Below, in pieces: positions 16,099 to 26,833 of a DNA stretch of 64,000 nt. The notes beneath the pieces are model-generated. The model searched no databases, was not told where the DNA came from, and was given only the letters and a program-made list of their open reading frames with translations. Position numbers and translations under genes: made by a program. The stretch comes from Serratia liquefaciens ATCC 27592 (lineage in GTDB: Bacteria > Pseudomonadota > Gammaproteobacteria > Enterobacterales > Enterobacteriaceae). How positions within the stretch are numbered: the first letter of the stretch is position 1; every line of letters starts with the position of its first letter. Location: assembly GCF_000422085.1 (NCBI RefSeq), contig NC_021741.1:930001-994000 (forward strand), in the 5' to 3' direction.

Positions 16099-17010
16099 TT
16101 AACGCTGGGCTTCACCACCCAGAGCTTCGATGGTGTTTTTGATTAACGCCGCCAACTCACTGGTCATCAGGATGAAATCGGCATCAAAACGCTGGGCGAA
16201 GTCGTCACGATCGATATCGTCATTCTGCTCACGCAGCGTATCGGCGAACTTCAGACGCTTCAACGAGCCGTCATCCGCCAGCACCAGCTGAATGCGCTCT
16301 TGCCAGTCCACTGCCAGCTTGGTTACCAGTTTGCCGGCTTCAATATGTACCGCAATTTCATCGCTGATCAGGTTCTGCTTCTTGCAGCGGATCACGCCGC
16401 CGTCTTCCAGAATCGCTTTCAGTTCCGCCTCGTCCTGAATAATAAAGCCGGCCGGCAGTTCACCTGAACGCACCCATTCGGTCAGCGTCAGCTCGATCGG
16501 GCTTTCCATGGTCAATGGCACTACCGGCAGAGAGCCCAGGCTTTTGCGCAGCAGCGCCAGGGTATCTTCCGCGCGCTTGGCGCTGGCGGCGTCAACCATG
16601 ATCAGATCGTTAACGGTGTCGATCCACATAAAGGTTTGGTTAAAACGGCTAAAGGCGCGCGGCAGCAGGCTGTGCAGCACTTCGTCTTTCAGCGCGTCTT
16701 TTTCGGTTTTCTTCAGTTTACGGTGCTGCTCGCCTTCGAGGCGTTCAATTTTGGCCTGCAGCTCTTGCTTGATGACCGGCGACGGCAGGATTTTTTCTTC
16801 CTTACGTGCGCAGATGACGATCTGGCCGTTAACCGCATGCGTCAATGCGTCGCTGTGGGAGCCCATCGGGGAGACCCAGCCGGTTTTCGCCATGTCCTGG
16901 CTGCCGCACGGGGTGAAAGCAAAAGCGCTGAGCTGTTTTTCCATTTCATCCGCGTTTAGCGCAACTTCGCGGCTCAAACGGTAAACCATCAAATTCTTAA
17001 ACCACAGCAT
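16099..17010 (-). CDS. rdgC: Recombination-associated protein RdgC
   Basis: A 303-residue protein, the same length as E. coli RdgC, with nearly identical stretches ([64 protein letters not shown]). RdgC is a ring-shaped DNA-binding protein that limits RecA activity. The start at 17010 matches the known N terminus; the frame is open further upstream to 17043 but this is not needed. Confidence 0.95.
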   Translation of the reverse strand: MLWFKNLMVYRLSREVALNADEMEKQLSAFAFTPCGSQDMAKTGWVSPMGSHSDALTHAVNGQIVICARKEEKILPSPVIKQELQAKIERLEGEQHRKLKKTEKDALKDEVLHSLLPRAFSRFNQTFMWIDTVNDLIMVDAASAKRAEDTLALLRKSLGSLPVVPLTMESPIELTLTEWVRSGELPAGFIIQDEAELKAILEDGGVIRCKKQNLISDEIAVHIEAGKLVTKLAVDWQERIQLVLADDGSLKRLKFADTLREQNDDIDRDDFAQRFDADFILMTSELAALIKNTIEALGGEAQR

Positions 17011-17098
17011 AATGTTATCCCTGGCTGGGCGTGCACCTGGCACGCTTATTCATCAAAAGCAGGGCGGCATAATAACGAATCAGAGGCGAAAAATCGCC

Positions 17099-19711
17099 TC
17101 ATTCCCTCCGAATTGCGTCGCCGTCCGCGTTTGAACGTCGTGCTCGTTGCAGCGCCAACGCCAGTTGCCGCTGGCTGAAAGGCTTACGCAGCAGTTCAAC
17201 GTTTGGCAGATTTTCTTCGTGCTGACGGCGGATGTCCTGGCCGCTGATCAGCAGGGCGGTAAGCTGTGGGTTAATCTCTCGCGCCAGCCCAATCACCTGC
17301 ACGCCGTCCAGTTCGCCCGGCAGCATCAGGTCGCTGATCAGTATGTCTATATCCGGCGTCTGGCGCAGCAGCGCCAAAGCTTCCTGACTGTCCGCGCTGT
17401 CCAGCGTCAGGTAGCCGAGCTGGTGCAAGTGTTCGCACAGCGTATGGCGAACGTCATTTTCATCTTCCAGTACCAGCACCAGATTATCCGTGTTCTTGCA
17501 TTCTTCGAGCTGCGGGGCGGGAACTTCCTCTATCGCCGCCGTAGGCGCTCGCGGGAGCTGCAGGCGCACCAACGTGCCTTTGCCCGGCGCGGTTTCAATC
17601 TGGACCCGTCCACCGGACTGGCGGACAAAGCCGTAAACCATCGACAGCCCCAGGCCACTGCCGCTGCCTACCGCCTTGGTGGTGAAGAAGGGTTCGAACA
17701 CCTGAGCCTTCACCTCTTCCGACATGCCGCAGCCGGTATCAATCACTTCCAGCGCCACCATGTCCTGCTTTTTGCCGCCGCTGCGCACCACCCGTTGGTT
17801 GTAGATGCGAATATTCACCACGCCGCTGCGGCCTTCCATCGCATCCCGCGCGTTGACCACCAGGTTGATGAGAGCGTTCTCCAACTGATTGGCATCGATC
17901 CAGGCAGGCCAGCCAGGACGCTGTGCCTCGATGCTCAGTGAGAGCGTGCTGGGCAGTGAATGGCGCAACAGCTCCTGCAAATTTTCCACCAGCGATTGCA
18001 GCGTGATGGCCTGCGGGTGCAGCGCCTGTTTTCGGGAAAAGGCCAGCAGCCGCTGGGTAAGCTGTGCGCCGCGTTCGGCGGCCTTCAGCGCCCGAATAAT
18101 GCGCTGTTCGGTCTGTGCGTCCTGCGTTTGTTGAGTGGTCAGTTCCAGGCTGCCGATAATCACCGCCAGCAGGTTGTTGAAATCATGCGCCAGGCCGCCA
18201 GTGAGCTGGCCGACCGCCTTCATTTTCTGGCTGTGCAGCAGCGCTTCTTCCAGCGCTTTGCGCTCGGTGCGTTCCAACACCACGTTAACCACGCCACGGT
18301 TCGGTACCGGACTGAAGCGTAGCTCTACGGTACGACCATCGCTCAGGCGCAGTTCCTGCGGCTGTGGCAGTTCGCTAGACAGATTGGCCAGCACCGCTTC
18401 CCAACGTTGCCCCGCCGGTGGCGTAACCTGTTGCAGTAGCTCGCGGTAGTGCAAACCGCGGTGCAGTTGGTGTTCGTTGAGCCCCAGCAGCAAGGGGTAT
18501 TGCGGGTTCCACACCACCAGTTGACCGTCGTTATCAAACAGCGCAAAACCGTCGCGCATCGCCAGAAAGGTGGTTTCCAACTGGGTGCTTTTTTCTTTCA
18601 GCAGACGGGAGGTCTGCTCCAGCGAGGCGGTGTTACGGGCAAAGACGTTAAATGCCCGAGCCAGCTCGCCCAGTTCGTCGCGGCGTTGCAGCGCCGGTAC
18701 GCTGACGTCACGTTCGCCGCGCGCCAGCCTCGTCATGGCTCCGGCGATCGCCGTCAGGTTGGAACCGAGATTGCGGTAGATATACAGTCCGGCGAAGCCG
18801 GTAATCACCAGTGCCAGCAACGCGAACAGGCCGATAAACCAGCTTATGGAACTGAGCTCATGATGGGTCTGGTGGGTGCGCAGCTCCGACTCGTTGGCCA
18901 CCTTTTGCACGTAAAGGTTGATATCGTCGTTGAGCATCGCAACTAACGCTTTGATATGGTAGGTGTAATAGGCCAGGGCCAGGTCGCTTTGCTCCAGCTC
19001 CAGCGTTTCGGGCAGCAGGCGCTGTTCGCTGAGCCGAAACTGCCGCATTTTCTCGTCTACCAGGACATCCGGGCTGTGTTGCGGCCAGTAGGCCATAACG
19101 TTGTCGAGCTGCTGGGCTGCGGCCTTGGGAGTAGGGGTCTGTATGGCGATCGCCAGCAACCGGTCGATCTGGCTAAGCAGCGGCTGCGAGGGCTGGTTGA
19201 GGTTATTGCGCTGATTGAGGGTGGCGATATGCCGTAGCGTGCTCTGCGACTGATACAGCCCGCTGAGCAGGATATTGCGCTGCAGATGCCGTTGGTGTCC
19301 CAGATCCAGCATGCGCGTTACGCTGCTTTCCAGCGCGTTGCTGCGGCTGATGATGCGCTTGACCAGCGCCGGTTCGCTGTGGGCCAACGGGGCGTCTGCC
19401 AGCCGGCTGAGCGAGGTTTGCAGCACCAGTTGCGTTTGCTTCAGCCGGGCGGATTCGCTCTGGTATTCCAGCGCACCCACCACTTGCGAGAGCCGAATAG
19501 CCGCGGTCGCCACGTTGGAGGTATCCCGGCTCAGCGCCATGCTGCCGTTCATTTCTGCCAGGGTTTGCGCCTGCATCTGTTCCTGCAGCTTGCCCGCATG
19601 GTAGAAACCGAAGATCGCCACGCCGCTGACCATCAGCGTCACCGCCACCACCAGCAGATTGAACATCAACAGGCGCCCACGCGCGCCGGCAAGGAAAGGC
19701 AGTCTGCGCAT
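17099..19711 (-). CDS. Hybrid sensor histidine kinase of the sugar locus
   Basis: An 870-residue membrane kinase. TM1 is about residues 14-36, a long helical periplasmic sensor spans 37-288, TM2 is 291-312, and HAMP is about 313-365. A PAS-like domain (380-480) follows, then the HisKA with H509 ([14 protein letters not shown]), the HATPase ([23 protein letters not shown]) and a C-terminal receiver ([25 protein letters not shown]). TorS-like kinases have a similar sensor layout. It is transcribed divergently from the sugar importer operon, whose far end carries an OmpR-type regulator gene. Partnership of the two is inferred from position only. Confidence 0.85.
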   Translation of the reverse strand: MRRLPFLAGARGRLLMFNLLVVAVTLMVSGVAIFGFYHAGKLQEQMQAQTLAEMNGSMALSRDTSNVATAAIRLSQVVGALEYQSESARLKQTQLVLQTSLSRLADAPLAHSEPALVKRIISRSNALESSVTRMLDLGHQRHLQRNILLSGLYQSQSTLRHIATLNQRNNLNQPSQPLLSQIDRLLAIAIQTPTPKAAAQQLDNVMAYWPQHSPDVLVDEKMRQFRLSEQRLLPETLELEQSDLALAYYTYHIKALVAMLNDDINLYVQKVANESELRTHQTHHELSSISWFIGLFALLALVITGFAGLYIYRNLGSNLTAIAGAMTRLARGERDVSVPALQRRDELGELARAFNVFARNTASLEQTSRLLKEKSTQLETTFLAMRDGFALFDNDGQLVVWNPQYPLLLGLNEHQLHRGLHYRELLQQVTPPAGQRWEAVLANLSSELPQPQELRLSDGRTVELRFSPVPNRGVVNVVLERTERKALEEALLHSQKMKAVGQLTGGLAHDFNNLLAVIIGSLELTTQQTQDAQTEQRIIRALKAAERGAQLTQRLLAFSRKQALHPQAITLQSLVENLQELLRHSLPSTLSLSIEAQRPGWPAWIDANQLENALINLVVNARDAMEGRSGVVNIRIYNQRVVRSGGKKQDMVALEVIDTGCGMSEEVKAQVFEPFFTTKAVGSGSGLGLSMVYGFVRQSGGRVQIETAPGKGTLVRLQLPRAPTAAIEEVPAPQLEECKNTDNLVLVLEDENDVRHTLCEHLHQLGYLTLDSADSQEALALLRQTPDIDILISDLMLPGELDGVQVIGLAREINPQLTALLISGQDIRRQHEENLPNVELLRKPFSQRQLALALQRARRSNADGDAIRRE

Positions 19712-19852
19712 CGAATCCCCCGTAACTGACTGTTCGCAGTATAAATCCCCGTCCCATTAACAATATGACAAAGATGAACGGGCGCTGACATTTTGCATTT
19801 ATTTATGCGTGGTTAACTGCATGCCATCCGAACCGCAACCTGAGGTATGACG

Positions 19853-21373
19853 ATGAGCGCGACCCCGATTCTGGAAATGCACAACATCGCCAAGAGTTTT
19901 GGTCAGTTCTATGCGCTGAAAGGCGTCAACCTGACGGTGTATCGCGGTGAGATCCACGCGCTAATGGGTGAAAACGGCGCGGGTAAAAGTACCTTAATGA
20001 AAATATTGGCCGGCGCTTATATCGCCAGCAGCGGGGAAATTTTTATCGATGGGCAGCCGTTCGCCATCAAGGGGCCAAAAGATGCCCTGGCGGCAGGCAT
20101 CACGCTGATTTACCAGGAAATGAACTTGGCTCCGAATCTGACGGTGGCGGAAAACATTTTTCTGGGCAGCGAGATCCAGCGTGGCGGCCTGGTGAAGCGC
20201 GGGCAGATGTTGCTGGAAGCGCAGAAGGTGATCGATCGTTTGGGGGCGCAGTTCAGCGCCGGCGATCGCGTGATGAAATTAACCATCGCCGAGCAGCAAC
20301 AGGTGGAAATCGCCCGTGCGCTGCACCGTAACAGCCGCATTCTGGTGATGGACGAACCTACAGCGGCGCTTTCTTCACGCGAAACGCATCGACTGTTCGA
20401 GCTGATCAAACGGCTGCGCGATGAAGGCATGGCAATCATTTATATCAGCCACCGCATGGCGGAGGTGTACGAGCTGTCGGATCGCGTCAGCGTGCTGCGC
20501 GACGGTCAGTATGTTGGCAGCCTGATGCGCGACAAGCTGTCCGCCAGCGAGTTGGTGCGCATGATGGTGGGCCGCCCGCTGAGCGACTTGTTCAATAAGG
20601 AACAGGGCATCCCGGTGGGGGAACCTCGCCTGACGCTGCACGGCCTGACTGACGGCAAAAAGGTGAAGCCGGTCAGCCTTCAGGTCCGCGCCGGTGAAAT
20701 TGTCGGCCTTGCCGGGCTGGTGGGCGCCGGTCGTTCCGAACTGGCGCAGCTGATTTTCGGCGTGCGCAAGTCCAGTGGCGGTACGGTGGAAGTCGACGGC
20801 AAGCCGGCCAGTATCCACTCGCCGCGCGATGCCATTGCTCTGGGCATCGGCTTTCTCACCGAAAACCGCAAGGAGCAGGGGTTGTTTCTCGATCTGGCCG
20901 CGCATGAAAACATCGTGATGGCGACGCTGGAACGTGACGGTCGCTATGGCCTGCTCAATCGCCGCAAGGCGCAGCGTATTTCCAGTGACGCTATCGGCCT
21001 GCTGAATATCCGCGTGCCACATGCTCAGGTGCGGGCCGGCGGCCTGTCCGGCGGTAATCAGCAAAAGTTGCTGATTTCACGCTGGGTAGCCATTGGCCCA
21101 CGGATCCTGATCCTCGATGAACCGACACGCGGTGTGGACGTGGGGGCCAAGAGCGAGATCTATCGCATCATGAGCCAGATGGCACAGCAGGGCGTGGCGA
21201 TCCTGATGATTTCCAGTGAATTGCCTGAGGTGGTCGGCATGAGCGACCGGGTTTACGTGATGCACGAAGGCAGCATTGTCGGGGAACTGGGCGGCGGTGA
21301 GATCAGCCAGGAAAACATCATGACGCTGGCCACCGGCGTTGACACCACCCAACCGCAGGCGACTACCGCATGA
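19853..21373 (+). CDS. Sugar ABC transporter ATP-binding protein (RbsA/XylG class)
   Basis: About 506 residues with two fused nucleotide-binding domains. The first has Walker [13 protein letters not shown], Walker [13 protein letters not shown] and a switch histidine in YISHRMAE. The second has the [10 protein letters not shown] loop, [14 protein letters not shown] and [14 protein letters not shown] typical of RbsA-type proteins. It energises import of a monosaccharide with the following permease and binding protein. I prefer the ATG at 19853, six bases after TGAGGT; another ATG lies at 19847. Confidence 0.92.
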   Translation: MSATPILEMHNIAKSFGQFYALKGVNLTVYRGEIHALMGENGAGKSTLMKILAGAYIASSGEIFIDGQPFAIKGPKDALAAGITLIYQEMNLAPNLTVAENIFLGSEIQRGGLVKRGQMLLEAQKVIDRLGAQFSAGDRVMKLTIAEQQQVEIARALHRNSRILVMDEPTAALSSRETHRLFELIKRLRDEGMAIIYISHRMAEVYELSDRVSVLRDGQYVGSLMRDKLSASELVRMMVGRPLSDLFNKEQGIPVGEPRLTLHGLTDGKKVKPVSLQVRAGEIVGLAGLVGAGRSELAQLIFGVRKSSGGTVEVDGKPASIHSPRDAIALGIGFLTENRKEQGLFLDLAAHENIVMATLERDGRYGLLNRRKAQRISSDAIGLLNIRVPHAQVRAGGLSGGNQQKLLISRWVAIGPRILILDEPTRGVDVGAKSEIYRIMSQMAQQGVAILMISSELPEVVGMSDRVYVMHEGSIVGELGGGEISQENIMTLATGVDTTQPQATTA

Positions 21374-21405
21374 ATAATTCCACCCCTACGCTCAAGGAGC
21401 CGACC

Positions 21406-22395
21406 ATGACTTCGAATCCATTGCCGCCAGGCGCAAAAAATCCGACGCTGAAACGGGCACTGTTGGGCGATATGATGCAAACCGTCGGTATCTTGCCGAT
21501 ATTGATCCTGATCGTCGCGATTTTCGGCTTTGTTGCCCCGAATTTCTTTACCGATGCCAACCTGCTGAATATCGCCCGGCAGGCGTCGATCAACATCGTG
21601 TTGGCGGCGGGCATGACCTTCATCATCCTGACCGGCGGCATCGATCTTTCGGTCGGTTCGATGCTGGGCACCACCGCGGTGGTAGCGATGGCGGTGTCAC
21701 TGATGCCTGGCATGGCTGGAATGTCGATCCCGCTGGCGCTGTTGGCCGGTTTGGGCATGGGGCTGTTTAATGGTTTTCTGGTGGCCTACGCTGGCCTCCC
21801 GCCGTTTATCGTCACCCTCGGTACCTACACCGCACTGCGCGGTGCCGCTTATCTGTTGGCGGACGGCACCACCATCATCAATTCCAATATCAGTTTTGAA
21901 TGGATCGGCAACGCTTACCTGGGGCCTATCCCCTGGTTGGTGATTATTGCCTTTGCGGTGATTGCCGTGTGCTGGTTCATTCTGCGCCGTACCACGCTGG
22001 GGGTTCATATCTACGCGGTAGGCGGCAACATGCAGGCGGCGCGCCTGACCGGGATCAAGGTCGGTGCCGTGCTGCTGTTCGTCTATGGCATGAGCGGCCT
22101 GCTGTCCGGGTTGGGTGGGGTGATGAGCGCCTCCCGGCTTTACAGCGCCAACGGCAACCTCGGTATGGGCTATGAGCTGGATGCGATCGCCGCAGTGATT
22201 CTTGGCGGCACCAGCTTCGTCGGCGGCATCGGTACCATTACCGGCACGCTGGTAGGGGCGTTGATTATCGCCACCCTGAACAACGGCATGACGTTAATGG
22301 GCGTTTCTTATTTTTGGCAGTTGGTGATCAAAGGGGCGGTGATCATCATCGCGGTGTTAATCGACAAGTACCGCACCCGCAATTATCAACACTGA
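21406..22395 (+). CDS. Sugar ABC transporter permease (RbsC class)
   Basis: A permease of about 329 residues with 8-10 membrane helices and the signature of the ribose/xylose family: GGIDLSVGSMLGTTAVVAM, then TLGTYTALRGAAYLL, AVGGNMQAARLTGIKV and AVILGGTSFVGGIGT. AAGGAG seven bases before 21406 favours this start; an ATG overlapping the ATPase stop at 21370 would add 12 residues. A deleted copy of the repeat element follows immediately. Confidence 0.9.
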   Translation: MTSNPLPPGAKNPTLKRALLGDMMQTVGILPILILIVAIFGFVAPNFFTDANLLNIARQASINIVLAAGMTFIILTGGIDLSVGSMLGTTAVVAMAVSLMPGMAGMSIPLALLAGLGMGLFNGFLVAYAGLPPFIVTLGTYTALRGAAYLLADGTTIINSNISFEWIGNAYLGPIPWLVIIAFAVIAVCWFILRRTTLGVHIYAVGGNMQAARLTGIKVGAVLLFVYGMSGLLSGLGGVMSASRLYSANGNLGMGYELDAIAAVILGGTSFVGGIGTITGTLVGALIIATLNNGMTLMGVSYFWQLVIKGAVIIIAVLIDKYRTRNYQH

Positions 22396-22463
22396 TCTAC
22401 CCGTCCTCTTTCAAGCCGCAGCGTTGTGACTTGCACTCGCTGCCACTGGAAATCCATAGGGCA
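22396..22463. repeat. Internally deleted copy of the intergenic element, inside the sugar operon
   Basis: It starts CTACCCGTCCTCTTTCAAGC, continues CGCAGCGTTG, then jumps to CACTCGCTGCC and ends CCATAGGG. Both ends match copy B (49554-49678), but the central hairpin is missing. It lies between permease and binding-protein genes of one operon. Confidence 0.65.
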
Positions 22464-22543
22464 AGGTTGAGTGAGAAAGAAAGGTTGGTTGGCGCCCACC
22501 GGGGCAGGTTTTTCGTATCTCAGAAAATAATGAGGAAAACACT

Positions 22544-23485
22544 ATGCGTTTCAAACCATTGATTACCGCTTTGCTGGTTACCGCCGCGCTCGGCAGTGCT
22601 TCGTTGGTGCAGGCGAAAGAGTTGAAATCGATAGGGGTGACGGTGGGCGATCTGGCCAACCCGTTCTTTGTGCAGATCACCAAAGGTGCGGAACTGAAAG
22701 CGCGCGAACTGGCCGGTGACAAGGTTAACGTGACGCTGGTGTCGAGCGGTTACGATCTCGGTCAACAGGTGGCGCAGATCGATAACTTTATCGCCGCCAA
22801 GGTCGATATGATCATCCTGAACGCCGCAGATTCCAAGGGTATCGGCCCGGCGGTGAAACGCGCCAAAGACGCCGGCATCGTGGTGGTGGCGGTTGACGTA
22901 GCGGCCGAAGGTGCCGATGCCACCATCACCTCGGACAATACCCAGGCCGGCGCCATGGCCTGTAATTACATCAGTGATCGCCTGAAAGAGAAAGGCAACG
23001 TGGTGATCATCAACGGCCCACCGGTGTCCGCGGTACAGAACCGGGTAGAAGGCTGCATGACCGAACTGAAGAAACACCCGGAGATCAAGCTGCTGTCCTA
23101 TAACCAGAACGCCAAGGGCAGCCGTGAAGGCGGGCTGGAGATCATGACCGCGCTGTTGGCGGCCAATCCGAAGATCGACGGCGTATTCGCGATTAACGAT
23201 CCTACGGCGATCGGTGCCGATCTGGCCGCCAAGCAGGCGCAGCGCAGCGAGTTCTTCATCGTTGGCGTAGACGGATCGCCAGATGGCGAAGAGGCGCTCA
23301 AGCGCGGCAACTCGCTGTTTGTGGCAACCCCGGCACAGGATCCGCAGGTGATGGCGGCCAAGGCGGTCGAGATCGGTTACGAAATCCTGCAGGGTAAACC
23401 CGCACCAACCGGGCCGGTGCTGATCCCGGTCACCATGATCGATAAAAACAATATCGGCAGCTACAAAGGCTGGACGGTGAAATAA
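22544..23485 (+). CDS. Periplasmic sugar-binding protein of the ABC importer
   Basis: A 313-residue type I periplasmic binding protein (RbsB-like). The signal peptide MRFKPLITALLVTAALGSAS ends near VQA at residue 24. The mature N terminus KSIGVTVGDLANPFFVQITK, the hinge segment IIINGPP-type VVIINGPPVSAVQNRVEG, and DGVFAINDPTAIGADLA are typical. AATGAGGAAAAC precedes the start. The 148-base gap after the permease contains the repeat remnant. The ligand is a monosaccharide; the downstream isomerase suggests D-lyxose, D-mannose or a related aldose. Confidence 0.9.
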   Translation: MRFKPLITALLVTAALGSASLVQAKELKSIGVTVGDLANPFFVQITKGAELKARELAGDKVNVTLVSSGYDLGQQVAQIDNFIAAKVDMIILNAADSKGIGPAVKRAKDAGIVVVAVDVAAEGADATITSDNTQAGAMACNYISDRLKEKGNVVIINGPPVSAVQNRVEGCMTELKKHPEIKLLSYNQNAKGSREGGLEIMTALLAANPKIDGVFAINDPTAIGADLAAKQAQRSEFFIVGVDGSPDGEEALKRGNSLFVATPAQDPQVMAAKAVEIGYEILQGKPAPTGPVLIPVTMIDKNNIGSYKGWTVK

Positions 23486-23546
23486 CCTGCTATCGGCGGG
23501 GTCTGCTATTCAGGCCCCTCATTTCATCCCCACTTTCGGAGGCGAT

Positions 23547-24233
23547 ATGAACCGTTCCGCCGTGAACCAGATTCTGCAACAAACCCAGCATTTTTTTGCC
23601 CGCTTCGACGTCCATCTGCCGCCCTTTGCGCACTTTAGCCCAACCGTCTGGCGTCAGCTCGATCGTCAGCCGTGGCAGGAGGTATTCGACCTGAAGCTGG
23701 GTTGGGACGTCACGGCGTTCGGCGGTGAGGATTTTGCTCACAAGGGGCTGACGCTGTTCACGTTGCGAAACGGTTCGCCCGGCGGTCAACCTTATGCCAA
23801 ATGCTATGCGGAGAAAATCATGCATTGCCGCGAAGCACAGGTGACGCCGATGCATTTCCACTGGCGCAAGCGGGAAGACATCATCAATCGCGGTGGCGGC
23901 AACCTGATCGTCGAGCTGCATAACGCCGATCCGCAGGAAGGGCTGGCCGACAGCCCGGTGAGCGTGACCCTGGACGGTTGCCGACAGACTCACGCCGCCG
24001 GTTCACGCCTGCGGCTGGCGCCGGGGGAAAGCATCTGCCTGACGCCGGGCATCTATCACAGCTTTTGGGGCGAGGAAGGTTTCGGCGACGTGTTGGTGGG
24101 TGAGGTTTCGACGGTGAATGACGATGACAACGATAACCGTTTCCTGACGCCGCTCAGCCGCTTTAGCCAGATCGAAGAGGATCAGCCGCCCCAGTGGTTG
24201 CTGTGTAACGAATACTTGCGCTTTATCGATTAA
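23547..24233 (+). CDS. D-lyxose/D-mannose ketol-isomerase
   Basis: A 228-residue cupin-fold isomerase. The metal ligands can be placed in TPMHFHWRKREDIINRGGGN (two His), IVELHNAD (Glu) and LTPGIYHSFW (His), the pattern of D-lyxose isomerases that bind Mn2+. Such enzymes interconvert D-lyxose and D-xylulose and also D-mannose and D-fructose; one from Serratia proteamaculans has, to my knowledge, been studied in vitro. It follows the binding-protein gene by 61 bases with CGGAGG at its start, placing isomerisation first in the pathway. Confidence 0.88.
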   Translation: MNRSAVNQILQQTQHFFARFDVHLPPFAHFSPTVWRQLDRQPWQEVFDLKLGWDVTAFGGEDFAHKGLTLFTLRNGSPGGQPYAKCYAEKIMHCREAQVTPMHFHWRKREDIINRGGGNLIVELHNADPQEGLADSPVSVTLDGCRQTHAAGSRLRLAPGESICLTPGIYHSFWGEEGFGDVLVGEVSTVNDDDNDNRFLTPLSRFSQIEEDQPPQWLLCNEYLRFID

Positions 24234-24244
24234 GGAGATGCACC

Positions 24245-25105
24245 ATGGCATTGATTTCACTGGCACAGGGGTTAGCGCATGCGCGTCAACACGGCTATGC
24301 GCTGGGTGCGTTCAACGTGCTCGACAGCCATTTCCTTCGCGCGTTGTTTGCCGCGGCGCAGGCCGCGCGATCGCCCTTTATCATCAATATTGCCGAAGTC
24401 CACTTTAAGTACGTGTCGCTGGAGTCTTTGGTCGCGGCGATCAAAAGTGAGGCGGCGCAGCACGACATTCCGGTGGTGTTGAACCTCGATCACGGTCTGC
24501 ATTTTGAGGCGGTGGTGCAGGCATTGCGTCTCGGATTCAGCTCGGTGATGTTTGACGGTTCCGGCCTGAGTTATGAAGAAAATGTGCGTCAAACGCAGGA
24601 AGTGGTGCGCATGTGTCATGCGGTGGGCGTCTCGGTGGAGGCCGAATTGGGTGCCGTCGGCGGTGACGAAGGCGGTGCTCTGTATGGTGAGGCCGACAGC
24701 AATAAATTTACCGACCCGCAGCGGGCGCGCGAGTTTGTCGAATTGACCGACATCGATGCACTGGCGGTGGCGATCGGCAACGCGCACGGCAAATACAAGG
24801 GCGAACCTAAGCTCGATTTCGAAAGACTGGCGGCTATCCAGCAGCAGGCAGGCATTCCTTTGGTGCTGCACGGCGGTTCCGGCATCAGCGATGCAGACTT
24901 CAAGCGGGCCATCGGCCTGGGCATTCACAAAATCAACTTCTATACCGGCATGTCGCAAGCGGCACTGGGGGCGATTGAACAGCGGATGACGCAGCGTCAC
25001 GCGATTTATGATGAGTTTGCCGAAGTGCTGTTGGCGGTGGAGCGGTCGATCAGCGAAGTGGTGCAGCAGCAGATGCATATTTTCGGCAGCGCCGGGCGGT
25101 TGTGA
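24245..25105 (+). CDS. Class II ketose-(bis)phosphate aldolase (GatY/KbaY/FbaA type)
   Basis: A 286-residue zinc-dependent aldolase. Zn ligands lie in LNLDHGLHFEAV, GNAHGKYKGEP and LVLHGGSGISD; the phosphate loop is KINFYTGMS. This family splits ketose 1-phosphates or 1,6-bisphosphates into dihydroxyacetone phosphate and an aldehyde. AAGGAG precedes the start, 11 bases after the isomerase stop. With the adjoining kinase it would cleave the phosphorylated ketose. The true substrate (xylulose, fructose or tagatose derivative) is not decided by the sequence. Confidence 0.88.
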   Translation: MALISLAQGLAHARQHGYALGAFNVLDSHFLRALFAAAQAARSPFIINIAEVHFKYVSLESLVAAIKSEAAQHDIPVVLNLDHGLHFEAVVQALRLGFSSVMFDGSGLSYEENVRQTQEVVRMCHAVGVSVEAELGAVGGDEGGALYGEADSNKFTDPQRAREFVELTDIDALAVAIGNAHGKYKGEPKLDFERLAAIQQQAGIPLVLHGGSGISDADFKRAIGLGIHKINFYTGMSQAALGAIEQRMTQRHAIYDEFAEVLLAVERSISEVVQQQMHIFGSAGRL

Positions 25106-26118
25106 TGAGCCGGCGTGGCATTGTTTCTGCCGGGAACATGCTGGTGGATCATGTCCATCAAATTGCGCATTGGCCTCAGCCGGGCTGGCTGGTGGAGATT
25201 GAACATAGCCAGCGTGCCACCGGCGGTGCGCCGCTTAATGTATTGCTGACGCTGGCGCGCATGGAAACCGGTTTGCCGCTGGCGGCGCTGGGGCTGATCG
25301 GCTGCGATGCCGATGGTGACTATATTTTGCAAATGCTGGCGCAGTACCAAGTCGACAGCGGCCGGGTGCGTCGCAGCGAAACGGCGATGACCTCGATGTC
25401 GCAGGTGATGACCGAGCCGGGTGGACAGCGGACCTTTTTCCATGCGCCGGGCGCGAATCGGTTGTTGGACCTCGGCGATTTTGACGCGCTGCACAGCAAT
25501 CATAAAATTTTCCACCTGGGCTATCTGCTGCTGCTCGACAGCCTGGATTGTCCGGACGAGGAATTCGGCACCCGTAGCGCACGCCTGCTGGCGCAAATGC
25601 AGCAGCGCGGTTACCAGACTTCGTTGGATCTGGTGTCGCGCCAGGGCGATCCTCGTTATCGGCCTTTGGTGTTGCCGGCGCTGCGCTGGCTGGACTATCT
25701 GGTGATCAACGAGCTGGAAGCCGGTGAGTTTACCGGACTGGCGCTGCGTACGGCTAATGGCTCGTTACAGCAGTCACTGATGGCGCAGGCCGCAGAACAA
25801 TTATTGCAGGCCGGTGTGCGGCGGCGGGTGGTGATCCATTGCCCGGAAGGGGCTTACGGGCTGGAGAGCGGTGGCGAAGCGCGTTGGCAACCCTCATGGC
25901 GGGTGAGGCAAGCTGAAATCGTCGGCAGCGTCGGCGCCGGTGATGCGTTCTGCGCCGGCGTGCTGTACGCCAGCCATGAAGACTGGCCTTTGGTGGAGAC
26001 CCTGCAGCTGGCGCATGCCTGTGCGCGTTTCAACCTGCTGTGCGCCAATGCTATCGACGGTGCTCGGCCGCTGCCGGAACTGCAGGATTTTATCAGGCGG
26101 CAGCCACCGGCTGGCTGA
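25105..26118 (+). CDS. PfkB-family carbohydrate kinase
   Basis: About 337 residues of the ribokinase/PfkB fold. The N-terminal sugar-binding signature is SQRATGGAPLNVLLTLARM, and the ATP/catalytic signature GSVGAGDAFCAGVLY carries the base Asp. The ATG at 25105 overlaps the aldolase TGA by one base (TGATG), so translation is coupled; GTG at 25102 is an alternative. It should phosphorylate the ketose made by the isomerase. The last 26 bases overlap the convergent response-regulator gene. Confidence 0.87.
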   Translation: MSRRGIVSAGNMLVDHVHQIAHWPQPGWLVEIEHSQRATGGAPLNVLLTLARMETGLPLAALGLIGCDADGDYILQMLAQYQVDSGRVRRSETAMTSMSQVMTEPGGQRTFFHAPGANRLLDLGDFDALHSNHKIFHLGYLLLLDSLDCPDEEFGTRSARLLAQMQQRGYQTSLDLVSRQGDPRYRPLVLPALRWLDYLVINELEAGEFTGLALRTANGSLQQSLMAQAAEQLLQAGVRRRVVIHCPEGAYGLESGGEARWQPSWRVRQAEIVGSVGAGDAFCAGVLYASHEDWPLVETLQLAHACARFNLLCANAIDGARPLPELQDFIRRQPPAG

Positions 26119-26833
26119 CGTCGGCGGCAAAGACGTAACCCAGCCCGCGAATGGTGCGGATCAGTTCGGGCTGGTGCGGATTGATTTCGATCTTGCGGCG
26201 CAGCCGCATGATCAGCACGTCGATAGTGCGATCGAAGACCTCCAGCGTTTCGCCGTGGGTCAGCTCCAGTAGGCGATCGCGGGTCAGTACTTTACGCGCA
26301 TGTTGTACCAGCGCCAGCAACAAGCCGTATTCGCCCTGAGTCAGATCGACAGCCTGGCGCTGAGGGTTGTGCAGCGTGCAGCGGCTGGTGTCCAGACACC
26401 AGCCGTTGAACTGCCAGCCCTCCGCTCTGGTCTGGCCGACAGCGGCAGGTTCCAACGCCAGCGCACCGGTACGGCGCAAAACCGCCTTGGCGCGAGCGAC
26501 CACCACGCGTGGATTAAAGGGTTTGGCGATGTAATCGTCGGCGCCCATTTCCAGGCCGACCACCACGTCGGACTCGGCACCGAGACCGGTCAGCATCACC
26601 ACCGGCAGATCCGGACGCAGGCGGTGGATCTGCTGTAACACCAGCAGGCCGTTGGTGTCCGGCAGGATCAGATCCAGCAGCACCAGCGCAATATCCGGCT
26701 GCTTGCTGAGTAGCGTCAGCGCCTCGCTGCCCCGGTGGCAGGCATGTACGGTAAACACGTGCTCATTGAGCACGTCACAAAGCAGATCACAGATAGCGGG
26801 ATCGTCGTCGACGATCAATATGGCAGGTTTCAT
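26093..26833 (-). CDS. OmpR/PhoB-family response regulator
   Basis: A 246-residue regulator: receiver domain 1-120 with acidic pocket DDD (9-11) and phospho-acceptor Asp54 in LLDLILPD, and a winged helix about 145-240 (LTQGEYGLLLALVQHARKVL, VFDRTIDVLIMRLRRKIE, IRGLGYVF). It ends inside the kinase gene and starts 212 bases before mak. No kinase gene is next to it; the hybrid kinase at the other end of the sugar operon is the likeliest partner. This is inference from position. Confidence 0.87.
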   Translation of the reverse strand: MKPAILIVDDDPAICDLLCDVLNEHVFTVHACHRGSEALTLLSKQPDIALVLLDLILPDTNGLLVLQQIHRLRPDLPVVMLTGLGAESDVVVGLEMGADDYIAKPFNPRVVVARAKAVLRRTGALALEPAAVGQTRAEGWQFNGWCLDTSRCTLHNPQRQAVDLTQGEYGLLLALVQHARKVLTRDRLLELTHGETLEVFDRTIDVLIMRLRRKIEINPHQPELIRTIRGLGYVFAADVSQPVAAA

